Assembly (NCBI RefSeq): GCF_036226525.1
Contig: NZ_CP108487.1
Coordinates: 3,844,001 to 3,908,000 of the forward strand
Origin: Kribbella sp. NBC_01245
GTDB lineage: Bacteria; Actinomycetota; Actinomycetes; Propionibacteriales; Kribbellaceae
DNA: 64,000 bases
Direction: 5' to 3'
Part shown: one piece after another, positions 35,171 through 43,816 of the stretch
Layout: every line of letters starts with the position of its first letter
How positions within the stretch are numbered: position 1 is the stretch's first letter
Made by a program: the position numbers and the translations under genes
The notes under the pieces: generated by a model
The model's database searches: none
Told to the model about the DNA's origin: nothing
Seen by the model: the letters and a program-made list of their open reading frames with translations, nothing else

Positions 35171-36214
35171 TTAGGTGGCGACCACCTGAGCCCTAGCGGT
35201 ACGGCGGACCAGACCGGCCAGGCGTTGGGAGACGTCGCGCGGGCGTTCTTGCATGAGCATGTGGCCGGCCTTCGGGTACATCCAGAGGCGGGCGTTCGGC
35301 AGGAGTTCGGCCGTGCGGTTCGCGTGGCGTGGGGAGATGAGGCGATCCCGGGTGCCGTGCATGACCTCGATGGGCAGGTCAGCGAGGACCTTGGCCGCGT
35401 CCTCCCGGTTGTGCTGGGTGATCGCCTCGAAGAAGCCCGCCAGCGATCGCCCGGGCGTATCCGCCAGATCGGCCAGCAGGATGTCCACCTCGGCCGGATC
35501 CGGATTGACCCCGAACACCATCCGCTGCAACGCCGGCCGCTGCAACCTCGCCGCCAACGCAAACTCCCGCCACCGCGCCGCCAGCCTCGCCTTCCCAACA
35601 GACGACCCGGCCGAGGTCTGGGCCGCGAGCTTCCGGGCGCGACGCTCGATCCGCTGACCCGCGAGGTTCACCGCACGCGGCGCCACCACGGCCGCGGTCG
35701 AGTTGAACTGCCGCGGCAGCCCAAACGCCCGCTCCGAAAGACGCCCAGTCGACGTACTGATCAAAGCCGCCGCCGCAATCCGCTCACCGAACAGGTCGGG
35801 CCGCTGCTCAGCCAACGCCAGCAACGTCATCCCACCCATCGAATGCCCCGCATAAACCAGAGGCCCCGACGGCACCAACGTATCGAGCAAAGTCACCACG
35901 TCTTCGGCCAACTGCTCGATCCGCGTAGTCCCATCCGGCGCGGCCTCACTCTGCCCATGCCCACGGTGATCCCACGCGATCACCCGCACGTTCTCGGGCC
36001 CGAGCAACCGCGGCAGATCCGCCAACTGGTGATGCCAACTCCGGGTCGAACACGTCCACCCATGCGCCAGCAACACCGTCACCGCCGCCTCGGCACTCCC
36101 ACTCTCCACCACCCGCAACCGCACCCCGTCCGCCGCCACCACAACCCGTTCATCGGGCCCTTGTGACGCGGCGTGTCGGGGTTCATCGGTCTCTTGTGAC
36201 CATGCGTGCGTCAT
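35171..36214 (-). CDS. alpha/beta hydrolase
   Basis: The 347-aa hydrolase has oxyanion region LLAHGWTCSTRSWHHQ, nucleophile Ser in VYAGHSMGGMTLL, acid Asp in HGTRDRLISP and His in PKAGHMLMQERP. A cap domain lies at about 185-270. It may be an esterase, lactonase or epoxide hydrolase; the sequence does not decide. Its ATG overlaps the SDR stop (ATGA). With CaiB, SDR and the nearby monooxygenase it fits a ketone or lipid breakdown pathway. Confidence 0.9.
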   Translation of the reverse strand: MTHAWSQETDEPRHAASQGPDERVVVAADGVRLRVVESGSAEAAVTVLLAHGWTCSTRSWHHQLADLPRLLGPENVRVIAWDHRGHGQSEAAPDGTTRIEQLAEDVVTLLDTLVPSGPLVYAGHSMGGMTLLALAEQRPDLFGERIAAAALISTSTGRLSERAFGLPRQFNSTAAVVAPRAVNLAGQRIERRARKLAAQTSAGSSVGKARLAARWREFALAARLQRPALQRMVFGVNPDPAEVDILLADLADTPGRSLAGFFEAITQHNREDAAKVLADLPIEVMHGTRDRLISPRHANRTAELLPNARLWMYPKAGHMLMQERPRDVSQRLAGLVRRTARAQVVAT

Positions 36215-37032
36215 ATCTTCCCCAGTTTCTCCGCGAGCTCGCCAAGACCGCCCTTACGCCTTTGCTGGTTGGTGCGCAGCCGTACGACGCGGTCCGCCAC
36301 CGACGGTAGATGCCGCGCGATCGCCACCCCGAAGCCGGTCCCCCGCGTCGACGCCCGATTGCGCGGCGGGCGCTTCGCCCCGGCGACGGCCACGATCGTC
36401 CGAACCACCTGGTCAACCGTCTCGGCCGGCAGGAACAACCCAAGATCCACACCTCGCGCCAGTGACGCATCGTGAATCGGCGTCGGCACATACCCCGGGT
36501 AGATCACGCTCACGTCGATGAACCGCCCGTTCTCGAGCCGGAGTGCGTCCGCATACGTGTCGATCGCCCGCTTGGACACCAAGTACGACGTCGCGAGCGG
36601 AAGGTTCACGTACGCCAGACCGGACGATACGAAGATGACCCGGCCGCAGGCGCTGCGCAACTCGTCCAGCGCAGCGGCGGTGACACCCCAGCCCGCGAAC
36701 AGGTTGACCTCGATCACCTTCCGGGCAACGGCGTCCGGGGCTTCCCCTGCGAGCCCCGGCACACCGATACCCGCGTTGTTGATCAGCAGGTCGAGCCCAC
36801 CGAGCCGGCCGATCGCCTCCGCCACCGCGAGCCGGATCTGCTCGGGCTGGGTCAGGTCACACGCGATGACGTCCTCACCCTCGAGCAGGTCGAGCCCGAC
36901 CACCTTCGCGCCATGGCCGCGGAGTTGCTCGGCTGTCGCGGCACCGAAGGCACCAGCGGCACCGGTGATCAGCACCCGCCTCCCGGCCAGGTCCCATTCG
37001 CCGGGTTTGCGGGCGCCCGCTCGGCCGGTCAT
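36211..37032 (-). CDS. short-chain dehydrogenase/reductase
   Basis: The 273-aa enzyme has a cofactor loop LITGAAGAFGAATA, DLLINNAGIGVPG, IFVSSGLAY (Ser) and TSYLVSKRAID (Tyr and Lys). The C-terminus is Arg-rich (VADRVVRLRTNQQRRKGGLG). The ATG at 37032 overlaps the stop of the 600-aa membrane protein gene (ATGA). The substrate is unknown; a hydroxy-lipid or ketone is likely from context. Confidence 0.9.
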   Translation of the reverse strand: MTGRAGARKPGEWDLAGRRVLITGAAGAFGAATAEQLRGHGAKVVGLDLLEGEDVIACDLTQPEQIRLAVAEAIGRLGGLDLLINNAGIGVPGLAGEAPDAVARKVIEVNLFAGWGVTAAALDELRSACGRVIFVSSGLAYVNLPLATSYLVSKRAIDTYADALRLENGRFIDVSVIYPGYVPTPIHDASLARGVDLGLFLPAETVDQVVRTIVAVAGAKRPPRNRASTRGTGFGVAIARHLPSVADRVVRLRTNQQRRKGGLGELAEKLGKI

Positions 37033-38831
37033 GCGTTCTCCTTCTGACGAGCACTCTCGAGGGCTTCCACCCGGAGGCGTCCACCGCGGGCACCCCGGCC
37101 GATCAACCAGGCGATACCGGCGATCTCCAGTACGCCGACGACCGCGACCAGCGCGTACCCGGTGTTCCACATCCACGGCGGTACGTCGGTCCGCTCCTCC
37201 CGGCGCAGCACCTGCTGCTCATGCCCAAAGGTGCGAGTCGATCCGCTCACCGCGGCGATACCATCCTTGCCGATGGCAACATCAGCTGGCGCATAGACCC
37301 ACATCGCGACCATCTCTCGCTGGCCGGTGTGCAGCCGAATCATCGACTTCCACTTGCCATACAAGGGCAACGGGCCTTCGGACCGATAGGTGCCCTCAGC
37401 AACTTCAACCATCCTGTAGATGTCGCGCCCACCGCCCTGCCAGGCCATCGCGTCGAACCAGCGCGCGTCGTCCGCCGCATCGGCCGGGTTCAACTCGACC
37501 GTGACGTACGCCGTAGGCTCGGCGCCAACCGCGACCGGCTCCAGCGTCATCGTCGCGCTCACGCCCTCGCCCCCGGTCCGCGGCACGCAGAAGAAGATCG
37601 CGGCCACCACCAACGCGAGACCAGCCGCACCCAACCGATGCGTCAACCGCAGCGGCGGCGTACGTCGTACATCTCCAGCCACCTCGGCCAGCCGGGTCGC
37701 GATCCAGGCGCCGATCAGGCCCGCGCCGATACCAGTGGCCAGACCGAAGCCGATTGCCGAGGGCAACAACGAGGACGGCCACGGAATCGGCATCCAGACC
37801 TGGCTCCAGCCGAACTCGGCCAGTACGCCGACCGTGCCGATCAACGCACCCGCGACCACGCCGAGGCGGAAGCGGTTCTTGTTGCCGAGGGCAAGCGCCA
37901 CGATCTCGACGATCAACGCCTCCGCGAGCAGCAGCGGGAAATGCCCAAGGATCTCGCCGAGCGGCTGGTCGACCAGGAAGGCGATCAAGCCACGGACCGC
38001 GAGGTAGACCACCAGCGCGCCAAGCGCCGTACCCGGCCCGCGTCGCGAGCGCAGGATCGTGAAGGCCATCGCGGCACCGAAGACGATCAGAATCGGCTGC
38101 AAAATAAGGGGGAACTGCGGTACGCCGTAGTTGAACTCCGTGCTGAAGAGGTCCCACGCGATCAGCAGGGCGCCGACCGTGACGATCTCCTGCGCACGTC
38201 GACGGAGGTTCGTCCCGACGAGCTGCTCGACCTCCGCGAGCGCCAGCAACCGGGCGAAGATCGAGAAGATGACGCCGCCGATCATCAGCAGGTGGGTCGG
38301 CCCCCACAGCGTTACGTCCTCGCCGAACAAGCGGTGCCACATGTCGTCCATCGGGAAGCCGACGAGCGCGAACGTGCCGCAGAAGGTGACCAGCGCGGCA
38401 CTGCACGGGATCCGCCAGCCCTTGGTGAGCTTGATCGTCCGGGCCGGCAGCGGTTTGCCCGCCAGCGCGATCGGCAGCACGCCGGCCACGATCACCCCGA
38501 GGATGCCGAAGAAGATCGGGTAATGCGCGGGCGTGCCGAACGGGCCGGTATCGCGACCCTTGTCGATGTGCACGGCGATGTCCCACCAGACGCCGAAAGC
38601 GGCGGCGAGCAACGACGCGGTGTGCAGGTACGGCGAGAGTGCGGCCCAGCGCGGTACGCCGTCGACACGCCCGACGAAGCCGGCGAATCTGCCGACCACC
38701 GTCTCGTGTCCGGTCCGCTCCCGCCACAGCAGTACGGCGAGCGACAGATAGACCAGGGAGACGAACCCGGTCACGATCGCCACCTGGTCGAACGAGGCGG
38801 TACCGGTCGAGGCCGCCAAGGGCATCGTCAT
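37029..38831 (-). CDS. 600-aa polytopic membrane protein, unknown family
   Basis: The protein has about 11-12 transmembrane segments in the first 420 residues, an extracytoplasmic domain (about 430-545, including LPLYGKWKSMIRLHTGQREM), a last transmembrane helix near 560 and a charged tail. Conserved-looking histidines and acids sit near membrane ends: WWDIAVHIDKGRDTGPFG, PMDDMWHRLFGED and WGPTHLLMIGG. These could bind metal or haem, which is speculation. It is the first gene of the operon with SDR, hydrolase and CaiB. A 19-bp palindrome lies 39 bp before its start, shared with the divergent MerR gene. Confidence 0.75.
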   Translation of the reverse strand: MTMPLAASTGTASFDQVAIVTGFVSLVYLSLAVLLWRERTGHETVVGRFAGFVGRVDGVPRWAALSPYLHTASLLAAAFGVWWDIAVHIDKGRDTGPFGTPAHYPIFFGILGVIVAGVLPIALAGKPLPARTIKLTKGWRIPCSAALVTFCGTFALVGFPMDDMWHRLFGEDVTLWGPTHLLMIGGVIFSIFARLLALAEVEQLVGTNLRRRAQEIVTVGALLIAWDLFSTEFNYGVPQFPLILQPILIVFGAAMAFTILRSRRGPGTALGALVVYLAVRGLIAFLVDQPLGEILGHFPLLLAEALIVEIVALALGNKNRFRLGVVAGALIGTVGVLAEFGWSQVWMPIPWPSSLLPSAIGFGLATGIGAGLIGAWIATRLAEVAGDVRRTPPLRLTHRLGAAGLALVVAAIFFCVPRTGGEGVSATMTLEPVAVGAEPTAYVTVELNPADAADDARWFDAMAWQGGGRDIYRMVEVAEGTYRSEGPLPLYGKWKSMIRLHTGQREMVAMWVYAPADVAIGKDGIAAVSGSTRTFGHEQQVLRREERTDVPPWMWNTGYALVAVVGVLEIAGIAWLIGRGARGGRLRVEALESARQKENA

Positions 38832-38869
38832 CGGGTTTCTCCCTCTAGTTTGGATGCTACACAGTTGAT

Positions 38870-38888
38870 GTTACATACGATATGTAAC
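38870..38888. promoter_or_regulatory. MerR-type operator palindrome
   Basis: GTTACATA (38870-38877) and TATGTAAC (38881-38888) are perfect inverses around CGA, within CTACAC-to-GTGTAG flanks. It lies between the divergent membrane-protein (38831) and MerR (38924) starts. Related half sites occur at 41182-41204. Confidence 0.75.
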
Positions 38889-38923
38889 GTGTAGTCTGGG
38901 ACACTGTCAAGGTGGGAGGACAT

Positions 38924-39673
38924 ATGCCGGGCCCGGCCGAAGAACTGACCGTCGACCAGCTCGCCGCCAAGGTGGGTATGACCGTGCGGAACGTGCGCGC
39001 GTATGCGGGTCGAGGTCTGATCGGACCGCCCCGGCTGGTCGGGCGGACGGGCTACTACGGCCCCGATCACATCGCCCGGCTGACGCTGGTCCGCGAGCTG
39101 CTGGCCAAGGGCTACACGCTGGCCGCGGTCGAGCGGATGATGAGCGAGATGCCCGACGGCGAGATCGCGCTGGGCGTCTTCGAAACCCTGATCACCCCGT
39201 GGTCGCCGACTCCGCCCGAGGTCATCACCGAGGAGCAGCTGGCCGAGCGCGCGGGCGTTCCGCACGACCCGGACACCATCGCCAAGCTGATCGAGCTGGG
39301 GATCGCCGAGCGCCTCGACGACCGGCAATTGCGAATCCCGAACCCGGATCTGCTCCGCGCCGGTCTCGACGTGATCAAACTCGGCGTACCGCTCGAGGCC
39401 ATCTTCGTGCTGCTGCCGAAGCTGTTCGAGCACAGCAACGCGATCGCCAAGGTGTACGTCGAACTCTTCCGCAGCACGGTCTGGCGGCAGTTCGCCGACG
39501 CCGGCATGCCATCCGAGGGATGGCCGGAGATCCAGCGCACCCTGGAGAACATCATCCCGCTCGCCGGTCAGGCCCTGGTCGCGTCCTTCCGCGAGGCGAT
39601 GGGCCGCGAGATCGAGGCCGTCGCCTACGAGGAGTTCGGCCTCGACCCGACCGCGCTGTCCTCGGCCGGCTGA
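38924..39673 (+). CDS. MerR-family transcriptional regulator
   Basis: The 249-aa regulator starts at an ATG with GGGAGG. It has a MerR winged HTH (LAAKVGMTVRNVRAYAGRGL, YYGPDHIARLTLVRELLAKG). A long effector domain (about 85-249) is rich in helices (LRAGLDVIKLGVPLEAIFVL) and has no cysteines, so a lipophilic or large ligand is more likely than a metal. It is divergent from the 600-aa membrane protein and convergent with the small gene at 39625. It probably controls both membrane-protein operons. Confidence 0.88.
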   Translation: MPGPAEELTVDQLAAKVGMTVRNVRAYAGRGLIGPPRLVGRTGYYGPDHIARLTLVRELLAKGYTLAAVERMMSEMPDGEIALGVFETLITPWSPTPPEVITEEQLAERAGVPHDPDTIAKLIELGIAERLDDRQLRIPNPDLLRAGLDVIKLGVPLEAIFVLLPKLFEHSNAIAKVYVELFRSTVWRQFADAGMPSEGWPEIQRTLENIIPLAGQALVASFREAMGREIEAVAYEEFGLDPTALSSAG

Positions 39674-39837
39674 TTCACAGGCCGCGAGCCTAGGTCTTCG
39701 TTCCATTCGTCATCCCACTCCTCGTCGGGTGCGGCGGCGTCCGAGCGCCGGGCGATCCGGATGAACGCGGCGATCAGCAGCAACGGCCCGAGCACCATCG
39801 CCAATTCGGGAATCCCGCCCATATGCAGCGCGATCAT
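39625..39837 (-). CDS. small single-pass membrane protein
   Basis: The 70-aa product (IALHMGGIPELAMVLGPLLL, then IAAFIRIARRSD) has one transmembrane helix and an acidic tail (PDEEWDDEWNEDLG). Its ATG overlaps the stop of the 435-aa membrane protein (ATGA), so the two are coupled and probably interact. Its 3' end overlaps the end of the convergent MerR gene by 49 bp. It is easy to miss because a longer spurious frame covers it. Confidence 0.65.
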   Translation of the reverse strand: MIALHMGGIPELAMVLGPLLLIAAFIRIARRSDAAAPDEEWDDEWNEDLGSRPVNQPAEDSAVGSRPNSS

Positions 39838-41141
39838 GAGCCCGCCACCAAGGCGATCCCGCCCGCGGTGAACGCGACCATTGCCGCCAGCATCGGGTAC
39901 TGCGCCCGCCGCAACTGCCGCCGCGCGAACAACGCCGTCGCCCGGTCGTGCGCCGCGATGACGCCGAGCACGTGACCGAGCACGATCGCCCCGATCTGCA
40001 CCGCCGCGATGAACGTCGTCCCGATCACGGCGTAGTCGATCCCGTGATCCCCCAGTCCGAGCAGATTCCACCCGCGGCTGAACGGATCACCCGCGAGCAG
40101 CACACCCTCCTGCCCCTGGAAGACCGCGAACGAGAAGTAGTGCGCCACGGCATACCCGATGGCGATCGGCACTAGCGAATGCGCGAACGCCCCCGGCAAA
40201 CCCGCCTCGCCGATCATGCCCGGCCGGATCCGCGCCGCACCCGTCGATCGGGCCGCGACCAGGAAGACGATCGAAACCACGGCCACACTGACGATCAACC
40301 CGAGTGTGTACGTCACGACGTGCGAGTAGTTGCCGACGGCACGCGTCCAGATCGACCACCGGCTTACGCCATCGAAGGCCGTTGACCCGAGCAACAAACA
40401 GACCAGGGCAACCAAACCCGTTGCCTGGGGCATCGACGCGAGACCGGCGAGCGGGTTGCGCAGTACCAGCCGACCGTCGACCCGGCCCCACGGACTGAGT
40501 CGCGCGAGCGTTTCGGCGTACACCTCGAAGCTGTCCCCCACCGCGAACCACCCTGCGCCGAAGACGACGCCCGCCACGACATTCACCACGCCGTACGACG
40601 TGAGGAAGATCGCGACGACCAGTGGTTCGGAAGCGGCCGGGTAGCAAAGCTCGAGCCAGAGGAATACGGCCAGTACGGCGACCGCCGGCCAATAGGCGTA
40701 CCGCTTCGGCAAGATCGCGAAGCCCTCGGGCCTTCGGAGCAACACGCGGACCAACCCGGCCAAGGTGCACAACGGATTCGCGAGGCGCCAAACCGGGCCG
40801 AAGAGCAGTGAGAGCGGGATGATCCCGACCCAGATCCACACGTACAACCAGGTCGGCGCCGGATTGAGCGCGGCCGACGTACTCCCGAACCAGGCCGCGC
40901 CCACCAGTACGGCGAACGCCGCCAGCCCGAGTCCTCGCAACGCCCAGCGGGTGACGCGCGCATCGACCAGTGCCGTGAGCCTCGGCAGCGGCAATCCGCG
41001 TGCGCCCTCGAAACGCGGGCGCGACCAGAAGGCCGCGAGCGCGAAGAACGAGACGGCCACCGCGGCGGAGGCGGCGTAGATGCCGAGCCACAGCGGAACC
41101 GGCAGGTCACCCCGCCCTCCGATGCCGTGTAAGGCGATCAC
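39834..41141 (-). CDS. 435-aa polytopic membrane protein
   Basis: The protein has about 11-12 hydrophobic segments. It begins IALHGIGGRGDLPVPLWLGI, with later segments such as PLSLLFGPVWRLANPLCTLA and AHSLVPIAIGYAVAHYFSFA that contain histidines. I recall related actinobacterial proteins labelled fenitrothion hydrolase in databases; that label rests on one enzyme and is not dependable. The start codon is GTG. MerR-type half sites lie 41-63 bp upstream. It shares regulation, and perhaps a process, with the 600-aa membrane protein. Confidence 0.7.
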   Translation of the reverse strand: MIALHGIGGRGDLPVPLWLGIYAASAAVAVSFFALAAFWSRPRFEGARGLPLPRLTALVDARVTRWALRGLGLAAFAVLVGAAWFGSTSAALNPAPTWLYVWIWVGIIPLSLLFGPVWRLANPLCTLAGLVRVLLRRPEGFAILPKRYAYWPAVAVLAVFLWLELCYPAASEPLVVAIFLTSYGVVNVVAGVVFGAGWFAVGDSFEVYAETLARLSPWGRVDGRLVLRNPLAGLASMPQATGLVALVCLLLGSTAFDGVSRWSIWTRAVGNYSHVVTYTLGLIVSVAVVSIVFLVAARSTGAARIRPGMIGEAGLPGAFAHSLVPIAIGYAVAHYFSFAVFQGQEGVLLAGDPFSRGWNLLGLGDHGIDYAVIGTTFIAAVQIGAIVLGHVLGVIAAHDRATALFARRQLRRAQYPMLAAMVAFTAGGIALVAGS

Positions 41142-41181
41142 GCGGACTCCGATCAGCCTCGGGATGTATCCGACCGATCGA

Positions 41182-41204
41182 ATGTAACACGGTGAATGTC
41201 ACAT
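41182..41204 (-). promoter_or_regulatory. second MerR-type operator
   Basis: ATGTAAC (41182-41188) and ATGTCAC (41196-41202, within ATGTCACAT) share the half-site of the palindrome at 38870-38888 and are 14 bp apart. The site lies upstream of the 435-aa membrane protein and overlaps the last bases of the monooxygenase gene. Confidence 0.55.
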
Positions 41205-42662
41205 AGGAAGTGACTGGTAATCCGCCGGATCGAAGCGCTTGGTTAGCGACCGGAACTTGAAGGTGAACGACGGCCAGAGCGTGGTGTTGCGGCCCTTGGA
41301 GTCGAGGTACCAGCTGACGCAACCGCCGCGGGTCCAGATCGTGTTCTTCATCGAGGACCGCACGCCATCGACGAATTCGCGCTGCACCTCGGGCTTGACG
41401 TCCACCTCGGCCAGACCGGCCTGGTCCATCGTCTTGATCGCGTCGAGCACATACGCGACCTGCGACTCGATCATGTAGACCATCGAGCTGTGCCCGAGGC
41501 CGGTGTTGGGCCCGACCAGCAGGAAGAAGTTCGGGAAGCCGGAGATCGTCGTACCGAGGTAGGCCTCCATCCCGTCGGCCCAGCGCTCGCGCAGACTCTG
41601 GCCGTCGCGACCGTGCAGCATGTCCATCACCGGCAGGTCGGTGACGCGGAAGCCCGTGCCGTAGATGATCGTGTCGACCTCATGCTTGGTGCCGTCCTCC
41701 GTGATCACGCCCATCGGGGTGACCTCGCGGATCGCGTCGGTGACGACCTCGACGTTGGGCTGAGCCAGAGCCGGGTAGTAGTCGTCCGAGATCAGGATTC
41801 GCTTGCAGCCGAGGGTGAAGTCGGGGGTGAGCTTGGCCCGCAGCTTCGGATCGCGGATCTGGGCGGCGAGGTGCTTCTCGGCGATCTTCTGGCCTTGCCG
41901 CATCAATGCGGGCGCCTTCGTGAACCCAAGCACCAGGGCCTCGCGCGACCAGTAGATACCACCGCGAACAGCCTTCTGCGCAAGGGGAAAGCGCCGGAAG
42001 ACCGCCTTCTCGGCCTTGCTGATCTTGCGGTCCGGCCGCGGCATGATCCACGGCGGCGTGCGCTGGAAGAGGTGCAGTTCCTCGACGTCCGGCTGGATCG
42101 CGGGCACGAACTGGATCGCCGAAGCGCCCGTCCCGATCACCGCGACCTTCCGGCCGCTGAGGTCCTGCGAGTGGTCCCACACGGCCGAGTGGAAGACCGC
42201 GCCCTCGAAGGTCTCGATCCCGGGCAGCTTCGGGTACGACGGCTCGGCCAGCCCGCCCATCCCGGAGACCAGCACGTCGGCGGTCAGCACGCCGCGCGAG
42301 GTGGTGACGCGCCAGACTCGCTTGCCCTCGTCCCAGTCGGCCGACTCGACCGCATGCCCGAAGCGGATGTGCGGGCGAACACCGAAGTCGTCGGTCACCT
42401 TCTGCAGGTACGCCTCGATCTCGGGCTGAGGGGAGAACGTCGACGACCAGTCCGGGTTCGGCGCGAACGAGAAGCTGTAGAGGTGCGAAGGCACGTCACA
42501 CCGGCAGCCCGGGTAGGTGTTGTCCCGCCAGGTGCCGCCGACCTCCTCGGCCCGCTCGAGCACCACGAAGTCGTGGTAGCCGGCCTCCTTCAGGCGCACG
42601 GCCATCCCGATCCCGGCAAAGCCCGTACCGGCCACGATCACGCGGTGATGAGTGCTGCTCAT
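41199..42662 (-). CDS. flavin-containing monooxygenase, Baeyer-Villiger type
   Basis: The 487-aa enzyme has FAD Rossmann motif VIVAGTGFAGIGMAVRL, then EEVGGTWRDNTYPGCRCDVP. The Baeyer-Villiger fingerprint-like FEGAVFHSAVWDHS is at about 155-168, followed by NADPH motif VAVIGTGASAIQFVPAI. It inserts oxygen next to a ketone, giving an ester or lactone, or oxidises heteroatoms. It is divergent from a TetR regulator with a perfect operator in the gap. The esterase, SDR and CaiB genes nearby would fit ketone breakdown after the oxidation (inference). Confidence 0.93.
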   Translation of the reverse strand: MSSTHHRVIVAGTGFAGIGMAVRLKEAGYHDFVVLERAEEVGGTWRDNTYPGCRCDVPSHLYSFSFAPNPDWSSTFSPQPEIEAYLQKVTDDFGVRPHIRFGHAVESADWDEGKRVWRVTTSRGVLTADVLVSGMGGLAEPSYPKLPGIETFEGAVFHSAVWDHSQDLSGRKVAVIGTGASAIQFVPAIQPDVEELHLFQRTPPWIMPRPDRKISKAEKAVFRRFPLAQKAVRGGIYWSREALVLGFTKAPALMRQGQKIAEKHLAAQIRDPKLRAKLTPDFTLGCKRILISDDYYPALAQPNVEVVTDAIREVTPMGVITEDGTKHEVDTIIYGTGFRVTDLPVMDMLHGRDGQSLRERWADGMEAYLGTTISGFPNFFLLVGPNTGLGHSSMVYMIESQVAYVLDAIKTMDQAGLAEVDVKPEVQREFVDGVRSSMKNTIWTRGGCVSWYLDSKGRNTTLWPSFTFKFRSLTKRFDPADYQSLPM

Positions 42663-42700
42663 GCGGTCCTCCAGGGCTTGGTTCGCTCGGGACTTGAGTG

Positions 42701-42719
42701 AACTTACTCCGAGTAAGTT
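42701..42719. promoter_or_regulatory. TetR-type operator
   Basis: AACTTACTC (42701-42709) and GAGTAAGTT (42711-42719) are perfect inverses around one C. It lies between the monooxygenase (start 42662) and TetR (start 42745) genes. Confidence 0.8.
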
Positions 42720-42744
42720 ACCGGGAGTCAGTTAGACTTCGCAA

Positions 42745-43386
42745 GTGACCTCGACCACCTCTGCACCTGCGGCTCCCCGACGACGCGATCGGGCGGCCAG
42801 GGAGCGGGAGATCCTCGACGCGGCCGAGCGGATCTTCGGCGAACGCGGCTACCAGGGCACCTCGATGGACCACGTCGCGGCCGCCGCGGGCGTCTCCAAA
42901 CCGCTCGTGTACCAGTACTACGGCTCCAAGGACGGCCTCTTCCTCGCGACGTTGTCCCGCCTGCGCGCGCAGTTGCTGGACTACGTCTCCGACTCGATCC
43001 TGGCGGCGCCGGATACCGAGAAGGCGATGTACGCCGGGTTGGTGGGCTGGTTCACGTTCCTTGATGAGCATCCGCGCGCGTGGGCGGTGATGGTCGACGA
43101 GGGCATGCTGACGACCGGGCCCGCCGCCGAGGCCGCCGACGCGGTCCGCACCGACTTCGTCAACCTCATCGCGACGATGATCCGGCTCAACCAGCCGGCC
43201 GAATCGCCGTACGACGACGAAGAGGTCCAGATCGTCGCCCAATCCATCTCCGGCGCCACCGAACGCCTAGCCATCTGGCGAACCCGCTCCGGCGGCGGCC
43301 CCACCCCCGAAAAGGTCGCCACCACCCTAATGAGCCTTCTCTGGGTAGGCCTCGACTCCCTCCAGTCGGGCCACACCTGGCCATAA
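42745..43386 (+). CDS. TetR-family regulator of the monooxygenase
   Basis: The 213-aa repressor has the TetR HTH (TSMDHVAAAAGVSKPLVYQY, YGSKDGLF) after an Arg-rich N-terminus. The ligand domain is helical (WFTFLDEHPRAWAVMVDEGM). Its GTG start is 25 bp after a perfect 19-bp palindrome, which is the likely operator for itself and for the divergent monooxygenase. Confidence 0.92.
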   Translation: MTSTTSAPAAPRRRDRAAREREILDAAERIFGERGYQGTSMDHVAAAAGVSKPLVYQYYGSKDGLFLATLSRLRAQLLDYVSDSILAAPDTEKAMYAGLVGWFTFLDEHPRAWAVMVDEGMLTTGPAAEAADAVRTDFVNLIATMIRLNQPAESPYDDEEVQIVAQSISGATERLAIWRTRSGGGPTPEKVATTLMSLLWVGLDSLQSGHTWP

Positions 43387-43417
43387 CGCCCCGCACCACG
43401 GCGGCTGATGCCGTGAG

Positions 43418-43535
43418 CACCGCCACCGCGCCAGCACCACCGCGGTTGATGATGTGCGTGCCGCTACTGCGCCGGCCAGCAAGGCGCATCATTAGGCGGG
43501 TGCCGCCACCGCGCCGGCCACTAAGGGCGGATCAT
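43418..43535 (+). repeat. three imperfect tandem repeats of about 42 bp
   Basis: Units beginning near 43419, 43461 and 43502 share the pattern CCGC-y-AC-y-GCGCCRGC followed by a TGAT/ATCATTAG-like end. The similarity is clear between the last two (CCGCTACTGCGCCGGCCAGC against CCGCCACCGCGCCGGCCACT). There is no gene. It directly precedes the nested palindromic repeat. Confidence 0.5.
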
Positions 43536-43538
43536 GAT

Positions 43539-43747
43539 GAAGGTGGTGCCACTGCACGGCGGCGATTGGGCGCAATACAGGGCCATTTTGGATCCCAAGC
43601 CTTCAAAGATCCGGATGCTGATGTTGCGACGATTGGGCGCATCTCGCGCCCCATCCGTTCAAAGCCTTCCCTATAAGTCACGCCCACCCTGCTGGGAGTA
43701 GGGGCGCGAGATGCGCCCAATCGTCGCCGTGCAGTGACGGCACCTTC
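43539..43747. repeat. nested palindromic repeat element, non-coding
   Basis: The outer arms, 43539-43574 and 43712-43747, are inverted repeats that share CACTGCACGGCG and GATTGGGCGCA. Inside, CGACGATTGGGCGCATCTCG plus CGCCCC (43627-43652) is the perfect 26-bp inverse of 43701-43726. GATTGGGCGCA thus occurs three times (43564, 43630 and inverted at 43712). No open frame of note exists. The layout suggests a MITE or a BIME-like composite of palindromes. Confidence 0.7.
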
Positions 43748-43816
43748 ACCGGTTGGCCGCCCATTGGCGCCTGGAGTGGCGCCGTGCGCTGTGCGGGGGT
43801 GTGATGGGATCGGGGT

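Noticed and set aside
38912-38923. Upstream ATG for the MerR gene at 38912
   Set aside because: GGGAGG is at ideal distance for the ATG at 38924 and overlaps the earlier codon.
41199-42662. N-hydroxylating monooxygenase for siderophores
   Set aside because: The FEGAVFHSAVWD fingerprint fits Baeyer-Villiger-type enzymes, and no siderophore genes are nearby.
43418-43535. CRISPR array
   Set aside because: The repeats are degenerate, adjacent without spacers, only three in number, and no cas gene is in the window.
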